Notes under the pieces: model-generated
Databases searched by the model: none
What the model was told of the DNA's origin: nothing
What the model saw: only the letters and a program-made list of their open reading frames with translations
DNA from: Gp13-AA77 sp036521995
GTDB taxonomy: Bacteria; Acidobacteriota; Terriglobia; UBA7540
Length of the DNA stretch: 30,728 bases
Direction: 5' to 3'
NCBI GenBank assembly: GCA_036521995.1
Contig: DATDGR010000176.1
Coordinates: 1 to 30,728, forward strand
Made by a program: the position numbers and the translations under genes
In this document: positions 21,342 to 27,303 of the stretch, piece after piece
Numbering within the stretch: the first letter of the stretch is position 1
Layout: each line of letters begins with the position of its first letter

Positions 21342-22655
21342 CTAGTCCGGCTGTAGTGTGATCGCAAATGCGACCCCACAGCCGTACGGGGTACACTTCG
21401 GACTTCCACCGCTATAGGTCGCGCCGTAGAGGCTTCCCGCGTCGACGATCACACCGTAATTCGGGTGGTCTCCGGAGGTGCCGTTAAACGCGGCCACCAA
21501 GCTGAAGGCGTAGCCGCCTCGGCTGTTCGGAGAGAGCTCGAAGACTGTTCCACAACCGTTGCCGTTGTTGCAGGCCAAGTCGCCACCCCCGCTGGTTGTG
21601 CCGTATAGATTTCCCTCCGCGTCGAACGCGAGTCCGCCCGTAGGCTGGCTTCCTTTCGAGCCGTCGACTCCGTTGAAAGTGTGTACCACCTGGAGCCTCC
21701 ACGTACCTGAAGCGGACGTAAGCCGGTAAACCACGCCGCAACCGCTTTCCGGACAGGCGAACGATCCGCCATCGTACGTCTCGCCGTAAAGATTTCCCGC
21801 GCTGTCCAACGTCACTCCGCTGCTCGGAGAACCACCATCCAGTCCGTCAGTAAAGCTGTAAAGGACCTGCTTCATCCACTGGCTGCTGGAGGAAAGCGTC
21901 ATCTCGAATACGGTGCCGCAATCGCAGGGCGGCTGCGTAACGCCTCCGCTGAAGCTTGTGCCGAATAGATTACCCTCGCCGTCGAATGCGAGGGCGCTGG
22001 GAAATCCGCCGTCGTTGCCGCCGAGAAACGTGTAGATGATGCTTTCGGTCCACGTTCCGTCCGAATTGGGCGACAGCTTGAAGATGGTGCCATTGCATTC
22101 CTCGATGCATCCTCCTCCGGCTGAGCCATAGAGATTCCCGGCCGAATCGAAGATCACTCCCGTGCCCGGCTGTTCTGCATCCGTGCTGCCCAGGAAACTG
22201 TGGAGGATACTCTCGGTCCAAGTGCCGTCCTGGTTGGGGGAAAGCTTGAAGACCGTTCCGCAGCCTTCTCCGTTGCAGACTTCCGGGTTGCCGCCGGTAA
22301 CAGTCGTGCCATAGAGATTGCCGGCTGCGTCGAAGACAAGAAAACCGGACGGTGCGGCGCCGTCCGTTCCGCCTTTGAATTCGTAGAGGACGGTCTCCTC
22401 CAATTGGCCGCTAGTGCCCGGCGACAACTTGAATACCGTTCCGCAGAACGGCGTACTCAAGCCGCACTCACTGCGGCCCCCGCCGGAGGCCGTGCCGTAA
22501 ACATTGCCCGCTCCGTCGGAAACCAATCCGCCATTCGGTTGCGAGCCGTCGGGAACACCGCGAAATTTGTATTCGGAGCCGGCGCTGGCCCACGAGGCCG
22601 AGGCGAAAGCGAAAGCCATCGCCAGAGAGAAGAGGGTTCGCAGCAGAGGTTTCAT
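21342..22655 (-). CDS. Exported tandem-repeat protein (GloVer-type repeats)
   Basis: A 437-residue secreted protein built almost entirely of repeats, of the 'choice-of-anchor tandem repeat GloVer-containing' type abundant in Acidobacteriota. ATG 22655 is chosen for its strong GGAGGAG box and because the signal peptide (LLRTLFSLAMAFAFASASWA) then begins at once. About seven units of about 50-55 residues follow, each with F-x-G-x-x-D-G-x-x-P-x-x-G-L/V-x-x-D-x-A/E-G-N-L-Y-G-T-T-x-x-G-G, a Cys-x-x-Cys-G or EC-G pair, then GTVFKLSPN and a W-x-E-x-x-L-Y-x-F strand. The units should close into a beta-propeller, with the paired cysteines (NGEGC, ESGC, NGNGC) possibly forming disulfides. No anchor is visible at the C-terminus. 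It probably binds or presents something at the cell surface; partner unknown. Confidence 0.88.
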   Translation of the reverse strand: MKPLLRTLFSLAMAFAFASASWASAGSEYKFRGVPDGSQPNGGLVSDGAGNVYGTASGGGRSECGLSTPFCGTVFKLSPGTSGQLEETVLYEFKGGTDGAAPSGFLVFDAAGNLYGTTVTGGNPEVCNGEGCGTVFKLSPNQDGTWTESILHSFLGSTDAEQPGTGVIFDSAGNLYGSAGGGCIEECNGTIFKLSPNSDGTWTESIIYTFLGGNDGGFPSALAFDGEGNLFGTSFSGGVTQPPCDCGTVFEMTLSSSSQWMKQVLYSFTDGLDGGSPSSGVTLDSAGNLYGETYDGGSFACPESGCGVVYRLTSASGTWRLQVVHTFNGVDGSKGSQPTGGLAFDAEGNLYGTTSGGGDLACNNGNGCGTVFELSPNSRGGYAFSLVAAFNGTSGDHPNYGVIVDAGSLYGATYSGGSPKCTPYGCGVAFAITLQPD

Positions 22656-22675
22656 CGCTCCTCCAAGCCTACAGA

Positions 22676-22891
22676 TCAGAAAGGAGTGTACGCGAGGCGC
22701 GCGCACACAATGTCTTTGAATTGTAAAAACTTAGTCAAAGCGAATGCAGTTGTGCCCTCAATGTCGATCGGGAATGGGTCTCTGCCTAATGACACTTGGG
22801 CTGGGACGACTACGATTTCTGCCATGGCAGGCGCGGAAAACGGCAGCAGCCCCGCTGCTACCGCTCCGGCTCCCACTCGGTAAGCCCGCAA
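22676..22891 (-). CDS. Possible small exported protein downstream of LytTR regulator
   Basis: Tentative 71-residue ORF. TTG at 22891 follows a GGAGG box by 5 nt. The first 24 residues look like a signal peptide: MRAYRVGAG, then AVAAGLLPFSAPAMA, with AMA before the predicted cut. The mature part EIVVVPAQVSLGRDPFPIDI has no family I recognise and has one Cys. It fits between the regulator stop (50 nt upstream) and the repeat-protein start (20 nt downstream) on the same strand, so the three may be one transcript. Against it: TTG start, short length, no homologue I can name. Confidence 0.38.
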   Translation of the reverse strand: MRAYRVGAGAVAAGLLPFSAPAMAEIVVVPAQVSLGRDPFPIDIEGTTAFALTKFLQFKDIVCARLAYTPF

Positions 22892-22941
22892 TCGTTCCTC
22901 CAGGGCCCGGGACTGGCCAGGGCGGTGTACCCCGACCGGGC

Positions 22942-23715
22942 TCAGAGATTCAGCAATTCCCGCAGCTTGCGCGTCTGAGCGCGGCTCACCGGAATCTCGG
23001 TCTGCTTGCGGTCGTCCATTTTGAGCTGGTAGGAGCTTTTGAACCAGGGGATGACTTCCTTGATGCGGTTGACGTTGATGAGGTAGGAGCGATGCACGCG
23101 CCAGAATACTTTGGGGTCAAGCGTGTTCTGCAGTTCCTCGACGGTGCGGAAGTTTGACTGGCCTTCGAGCTCGCGGGTGACGATGCTGATCACGCCGTCT
23201 TCGATGCTGGCATAGACCATGTCGTCGGAGTCAAGCAGGTAGAGCCGGCCGCCGGCTTTCACCACCAGCTTGTTTTTCTGGGGAAGGGGGCGGCGCTCGA
23301 ACATCTCCACCAGGCGGTCAATTTTTTCCTGGGTGGCGTCCGTCGTCTCCGTCAGGCGGCGCACGCGTCCCAGGGCCTTTTCCAGCCTCGAGCGGGCGAT
23401 GGGTTTCAGCAGATAATCCACCGCACTCACTTCAAAAGCCTGGACTGCGTAATGGTCGTAAGCGGTGACGAAAATGAGCAGAGGCAGCTTGCTTTTCTTC
23501 TCCAGAAGTTTCCTGTACACCCCGAAGCCATCAAGGCCTGGCATCTGAACGTCCAGAAAGACCAAGCGTGGGTTCAACTCGCGAATCAGGCTGATGGCCT
23601 CCACCCCGTTCTTGCCCTGGCCCACTACCTCCACGTCCGGAAAGCTTTTGAGCAGGAAGGCCAGCTCGTCGCGCGCCGGCTGCTCGTCATCCACAATCAG
23701 TGCCGTAATCTTCAT
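22942..23715 (-). CDS. LytTR-type response regulator
   Basis: Two-component response regulator of the LytR/AlgR family, 257 residues, which binds DNA through a LytTR domain and commonly controls envelope or secreted functions. Receiver (1-120): VDDEQPARDELAFLL (Asp9/Asp10), phosphoacceptor Asp55 in LVFLDVQMPGLDGF, Thr84 in FVTAYDHYAVQAF, Lys104 in VDYLLKPIARSRLEKAL. A linker follows, then LytTR (about 148-257): KLVVKAGGRLYLLDSDDMVYASIEDG, FRTVEELQNTLDPKVFWRVHRSYLINVNRIKEV and EIPVSRAQTRKLRELL, which is complete. ATG 23715 follows an AAAGGGGA box. Upstream is a promoter (TTGTAC-N16-TATACT). No sensor kinase gene lies in the window, so the cognate partner is elsewhere. The exported proteins downstream on the same strand are candidate members of its operon. 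Confidence 0.94.
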   Translation of the reverse strand: MKITALIVDDEQPARDELAFLLKSFPDVEVVGQGKNGVEAISLIRELNPRLVFLDVQMPGLDGFGVYRKLLEKKSKLPLLIFVTAYDHYAVQAFEVSAVDYLLKPIARSRLEKALGRVRRLTETTDATQEKIDRLVEMFERRPLPQKNKLVVKAGGRLYLLDSDDMVYASIEDGVISIVTRELEGQSNFRTVEELQNTLDPKVFWRVHRSYLINVNRIKEVIPWFKSSYQLKMDDRKQTEIPVSRAQTRKLRELLNL

Positions 23716-23731
23716 ATTCAGTCCCCTTTGT

Positions 23732-23759
23732 AGTATAGGGAATATGCGGCAGCGTACAA
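23732..23759 (-). promoter_or_regulatory. Promoter for the LytTR regulator
   Basis: On the minus strand, TTGTAC (23759-23754), 16-nt spacer, TATACT (23737-23732), about 17 nt before the ATG at 23715. This would give a very short leader, but the Shine-Dalgarno still fits. Confidence 0.5.
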
Positions 23760-23866
23760 ACCCCTATCGAGGGCCGCAATGGCCGCTGCCGATGGCTGCT
23801 GCGCACTTGTTATCGCGATTCGCTTGTGATATGACAAGCACCCGAGACGCACGGAAGGGAGCGGCT

Positions 23867-24319
23867 ATGAGAGCCAGATCAGTCATCGGTATCGCGGGCG
23901 TGCCGGCAATGCTCGCCGCGGCGCTCGCTGTCTGCGCGCCACCCCTGGCGGCCCAGAGTTGCCAGGACGAGCGCGCCATGTCGGAAGCCATGGTCAAGGA
24001 CGCGGCTGTAATCGTTGACACCGTCAAGAAGGAAAGCGAGGCCGATTTCGTGGCGAAGTTTCACCAGAAGAGCTGCCTCACCAAGCTGACCTTCTCCATC
24101 AACGCCCTCGGCGAAGCCATCGACTGCCTTGACAAGGCCGGCCAGAACGCGAGCACGCCTGCGGATCAAGCGGCTTCCGACAAGGCGGCCAAAGAGGCTG
24201 ATGCGAAATTGAGAGACCGCCTCAGCGGGTACAAGACCGCGCTCAAAGCAGCGGAGGACCCGAAGAACGCCAAGGCCTTGATCGGCACCTTCGATCTTTC
24301 CATGGGCGCGGCGAAATAG
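23867..24319 (+). CDS. Small exported helical protein, unknown function
   Basis: A 150-residue protein exported by a signal peptide (IGIAGVPAMLAAALAVCAPPLAAQ). ATG 23867 is chosen for its GGAAGGGAG box; the same frame is open for 270 nt upstream but that part lies antisense to the LytTR gene. The mature part is charged and mostly helical: DERAMSEAMVKDAAVIVDTVKKESEADFVAKFHQKSC, then SINALGEAIDCLDKAGQNAS and KAAKEADAKLRDRLSGYKTALKAAED. Cys residues at mature positions near the start, KSC and IDC, could form disulfides. No family is recognised. It is divergent from the LytTR gene and shares the intergenic region with it. The NUDIX gene follows 66 nt downstream. Confidence 0.72.
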   Translation: MRARSVIGIAGVPAMLAAALAVCAPPLAAQSCQDERAMSEAMVKDAAVIVDTVKKESEADFVAKFHQKSCLTKLTFSINALGEAIDCLDKAGQNASTPADQAASDKAAKEADAKLRDRLSGYKTALKAAEDPKNAKALIGTFDLSMGAAK

Positions 24320-24385
24320 AACTGGCGGGTGTGGATTTCCGCTTCGACGCGAATCCACCGGGGGCCGTCAGGAAGGACTTGCCAG

Positions 24386-24913
24386 ATGGGTCTGCGTGTT
24401 CGCGTGGTCGGGAGCCAGACCCTTTACAGCGGCCGGGTGCTGGCCCTAAAGGTTGACGAGGTGATCGAGCCGGGTGGGGTTCGGGCCCGCCGCGAGGTAG
24501 TAGTGCATCCGGGTTCGGTGGTGGTGCTGCCTTGCCTCGCGGACGGAAGGATTGTTCTGGTGCGGCAGTTTCGATATGCCGCCCGCCAGAGTCTGTGGGA
24601 ACTGGTGGCCGGGAGTCTCAAGCCACAAGAAGGCGTCCTGCCCGCTGCGCGCCGGGAACTGATCGAGGAGACCGGCTACCGGGCCCGCAAACTACGACGA
24701 GTGCTGACTTTCTTTCCGAGCCCTGGGTTTCTCACCGAGAAGATGCATGTGGTGGAAGCGCATGACTTGACGCTGGAGAAGGCGCAGCCCGAGGAGGACG
24801 AGCGCATCGAAGTGCGCCGGTTCAGCCGCGCCGAACTCAGCCGGATGCTGGCTTCGGGCAGGATTCGCGACGGCAAGACCCTGGTGGCGCTGCTGTGGTT
24901 GTTCGGGCGCTGA
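24386..24913 (+). CDS. NUDIX hydrolase (ADP-ribose pyrophosphatase type)
   Basis: Hydrolyses a nucleoside diphosphate linked to another group, most likely ADP-ribose to AMP and ribose 5-phosphate, as a housecleaning enzyme. It has 175 residues. The complete NUDIX box is GSLKPQEGVLPAARRELIEETGY (G-x5-E-x7-REL-x-EE-x-GY), with the metal-binding REL and EE residues intact. RIVLVRQFRYAARQSLWELVAG, upstream of the box, and SPGFLTEKMHVVEAHDLT, after it, are typical of the ADP-ribose/GDP-mannose subgroup (COG0494). ATG 24386 is chosen from GGAAGGA 8 nt upstream; an in-frame start at 24329 would add 19 non-conserved residues. Confidence 0.92.
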   Translation: MGLRVRVVGSQTLYSGRVLALKVDEVIEPGGVRARREVVVHPGSVVVLPCLADGRIVLVRQFRYAARQSLWELVAGSLKPQEGVLPAARRELIEETGYRARKLRRVLTFFPSPGFLTEKMHVVEAHDLTLEKAQPEEDERIEVRRFSRAELSRMLASGRIRDGKTLVALLWLFGR

Positions 24914-24968
24914 CCCACTCTCTGATCGCTCGCCCATAGCCGGATTACAAAATCGTGCGATTCGCCTC

Positions 24969-24996
24969 TTGACAACAGCCCAAAACTGCGTATATT
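24969..24996 (+). promoter_or_regulatory. Promoter of the cold-shock gene
   Basis: TTGACA (24969-24974), 16-nt spacer, TATATT (24991-24996). The expected transcription start is near 25003, giving a leader of about 130 nt before the GTG at 25133. Near-consensus boxes make this one of the clearest promoters in the window. Confidence 0.7.
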
Positions 24997-25001
24997 GATT
25001 T

Positions 25002-25028
25002 GCCCCGAGGGGTTAACTGGCTCGGGGC
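25002..25028 (+). promoter_or_regulatory. 5'-terminal hairpin in the cold-shock mRNA leader
   Basis: GCCCCGAG (25002-25009) pairs perfectly with CTCGGGGC (25021-25028) around GGGTTAACTGG. It begins at the predicted transcription start, so it would cap the mRNA 5' end. Likely effects are RNase protection or temperature-dependent folding, as for cspA leaders; the latter is inference. Confidence 0.5.
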
Positions 25029-25132
25029 TCTCGCGCAGGAATCCGAGTGACCTGCGCCCTCAGGGACGAGTCTGGTACTGCACCCCTGAAGAACGAGGGT
25101 GGAACCCGAGCGCAGATCAAGGAGGCATAGCA

Positions 25133-25345
25133 GTGGATCGACTTCAAGGCAAGGTCAAGTGGTTCAACAACACCAAGGGATATGGATTCATCGGTCAAGA
25201 CACCGGTCCCGACGTGTTTGTTCACTATTCCGCCATCAGTATGGACGGATTTAAGACCCTGAACGAGGGGGATCCGGTCGAGTTTGAAGTGGTCCAGGGC
25301 CAGAAGGGACCACAGGCCGACAGAGTGACGCGGCTGCAAAATTAG
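25133..25345 (+). CDS. Cold-shock protein (CspA family)
   Basis: A 70-residue single cold-shock domain, a five-strand OB fold that binds single-stranded RNA and DNA and acts as an RNA chaperone. RNP1 is KGYGFIG and RNP2 is DVFVHYS; the start GKVKWFNNTKGYGFI is canonical. The RNP1 aromatic pair here is Y-F, with F on the following strand (VFVHY). GTG 25133 follows AAGGAGG by 7 nt. Behind the promoter at 24969 lies a leader of about 130 nt, far longer than most genes here, matching cspA-type post-transcriptional control. It is monocistronic; the tricorn remnant 240 nt downstream has its own start. Confidence 0.95.
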   Translation: MDRLQGKVKWFNNTKGYGFIGQDTGPDVFVHYSAISMDGFKTLNEGDPVEFEVVQGQKGPQADRVTRLQN

Positions 25346-25588
25346 AGTAGCAGCCTCCGGAAAGCTGGACTTCGATAACCCGCGTGACACTGGCGGCAGC
25401 CCGTAAGCGGCCGGGTGGGACCCACTGGTGTGGAAGCTTGTTTCATCGAGTCCTGGTAGCCTCGTAGTGTCTTTCGGCAACCAGAGCCGGGGAGTGCATC
25501 TGCGCGCCGCTTGAGCTACAATCCTGTTTAGCCCACGGCGTTTCTGCCGTAGGGTCATGAGAACACACGACATTGAAGGGGGCTGGTG

Positions 25589-26403
25589 ATGATGAAGCCA
25601 GTTTTTGCGACGATGATGCTATTGTCGGCCGGTGTCTCGTGTCTTGGACAAGGCCACAGGCCTTTGTTGCTCCAATCGCCCACTTTGAGCAAGACCCAAA
25701 TCGCCTAGAGAGCGAGGATGCCCTGCGGAATCTGGACTGGATCGAGGGCAATCGCCGCCGGGTGGACGAGCTCAGCGGCGGCCAGCTCGCTTACGTCTAC
25801 CTCCCCGACACCTTCATCAAAGGGTACTCCAACTTCAATCGCTACTACTTTGCGCAGGTCGGCAAACAGGGGGCAATAATCGACGAAAGGTTCAATCACG
25901 GAGGCTTGCTGGCGGATTACGTGGTGGACTATCTTCGCCGGCCTCTGTTGAATCGGGCCGAGGCTCGCGAAGGGCACGACCAGTCGGAACCGGCGGAAGG
26001 GATTTACGGACCCAAGGTCATGATCATCAATCAATTCGCGGGCTCGGGCGGCGACGCGCTGCCGTGGTATTTTCGGAAGCTCGCCATCGGGCCGCTGGTT
26101 GGGACCAAGACCTGGGGAGGATTAATCGGCATAGGTGGCTATCCCACACTGATGGACGGTGTCCACGTCATGGCCCCGCGCTATGCGAACTACGGGCTGA
26201 AAGGCGAGTGGGAAGTGGAAAACCACGGCATCCCACCGGACATTGAAGTCGAAATGGATCCCAAGCTGGTCCGCGAAGGACATGATCCGCAGCTCGAGAA
26301 GGCAGTGGAGGTGGCCCTCGAGCAGCTCAAAAAGAATCCGCCGCAGACTTATCCGCGGCCGGCCTATCCGGACCGTCACCCTCACCTGCCAGCCGAGGAA
26401 TGA
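25589..26403 (+). pseudogene. Tricorn-type S41 peptidase reduced to its two ends (pseudogene)
   Basis: Remnant of a large secreted tricorn-like peptidase (about 1,000-1,100 residues when intact). The authentic N-terminus starts at ATG 25589 behind GAAGGGGG: signal peptide MMKPVFATMMLLSAGVSC, then LGQGHRPLLLQSPTLSKTQIA, the standard first strand of these enzymes, and stops at TAG 25706. Next to it, one frame over, begins the C-terminal core: LESEDALRNLDWIEGNRRRVDELSGG, LAYVYLPDTFIKGY, GAIIDERFNHGG, INQFAGSGGDALPWYFRK (nucleophile Ser region), VGTKTWGGLIG and NHGIPPDIEVEMDP (Glu region), to TGA 26403. The beta-propellers, PDZ and the His-bearing C1 domain are missing. A deletion of about 2.4 kb and a frame change near 25706 explain it. 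Almost certainly inactive. Confidence 0.82.
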
Positions 26404-26543
26404 GCGACTGGCTGGGCGGGGCGGGAACTGTTGCGGGACCAGCGCCTGCGACCGGACAAGGCGGACTGTCGGGTCGCGAAGCAGCGCTCCACTTCGCACG
26501 CGCCCTGTCATCTGACATCCTCTGCCAGCTGTCATGGCTTGTG

Positions 26544-26572
26544 TTGAACATTGGTCGTCAAGGCATTATGAT
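26544..26572 (+). promoter_or_regulatory. Promoter of the cysteine dioxygenase gene
   Basis: TTGAAC (26544-26549), 17-nt spacer, TATGAT (26567-26572). The start site would be near 26579, only about 9 nt before the ATG at 26588, with the GGGGGGAG Shine-Dalgarno inside that very short leader. Confidence 0.5.
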
Positions 26573-26587
26573 CATTCGGGGGGAGCC

Positions 26588-27178
26588 ATGACCACGATCG
26601 AAAGATTCACCGAAGGCCTCAGCTCGATCCCCGAGCCAGAGTTCACGCACGAAGGAGTGCTCGCTTACCTTCGCCGCAACCCGGTTGACGTTGACAGCCT
26701 CGATCCCTATCTTTACTTCAACGATGAGCACTACACCCGGAACCTGATCCAGCATACCGACCTCTACGACCTAATCGCCATCTGCTGGGAGATCGGACAG
26801 AGAAGTCCGATTCACAACCACCGTGATCAACGCTGTTGGATGGCTATCGCGTATGGCCGGGTGAAGGTGCAAAATTTCAAGTTGTTGTGCAAAGACCCCG
26901 CCACTCAGTACTGTGAGCTCGAACCGAGCACCCATTTCATCATCGACGCCGAACGGCCCGCCGAGGTTGATCCCGAAGAGCCGATTCACCTGGTCGCCAA
27001 CCCTGCATCCTTCAGCTCGCGCGCCGTCACACTGCACATCTACTCGCGCCCGTTCACTACCTGCGAAGTATACGATCTCAAGGCCAGGCGATACCAGGAT
27101 GTGACGCTCGTGAACACCACCGAGTTCGGCGCACTGAAGTCAGACCTGAAGCTCGAAAAGGCCGTCCTCGTTCACTGA
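26588..27178 (+). CDS. Cysteine dioxygenase (mammalian-like active site)
   Basis: Non-haem Fe(II) enzyme of the cupin fold that oxidises L-cysteine to cysteine sulfinate with O2. It has 196 residues. Iron ligands are His76 and His78 (SPIHNHRDQRCW) and His134 (PIHLVANPA). Arg51 in HYTRNLI matches the carboxylate-binding Arg60 of mammalian enzymes. Cys83 lies five residues after the second His and Tyr152 is in VTLHIYSRPFTTC, which are the positions of the Cys93-Tyr157 cross-link; most bacterial enzymes have Gly at the Cys position. His150 fits the catalytic His155. ATG 26588 is chosen from GGGGGGAG. The protein is about normal length. It sits alone after the tricorn remnant and 125 nt before the S9 peptidase. 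It may detoxify cysteine or feed taurine-type sulfur metabolism. Confidence 0.9.
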   Translation: MTTIERFTEGLSSIPEPEFTHEGVLAYLRRNPVDVDSLDPYLYFNDEHYTRNLIQHTDLYDLIAICWEIGQRSPIHNHRDQRCWMAIAYGRVKVQNFKLLCKDPATQYCELEPSTHFIIDAERPAEVDPEEPIHLVANPASFSSRAVTLHIYSRPFTTCEVYDLKARRYQDVTLVNTTEFGALKSDLKLEKAVLVH

Positions 27179-27303
27179 GTCAACGACGAGCCCTCCGGCC
27201 TCTGAACCACTGCAAGATCGCCATTGAGAGTCCCAGCCCGAGCGCTTGCTGCCAGATGGTGTAACTTGCAATCCAAGCCGCGCGTCCAAGGGGAAAGAAA
27301 ATC

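Noticed and set aside
21342..22706. Longer start (17 extra residues) for the tandem-repeat protein
   Set aside because: It would bury the signal peptide; ATG 22655 has a strong GGAGGAG box.
25573..26403. Intact 276-residue protein starting at TTG 25573
   Set aside because: Its first 45 codons are the out-of-frame reading of the real tricorn signal peptide region.
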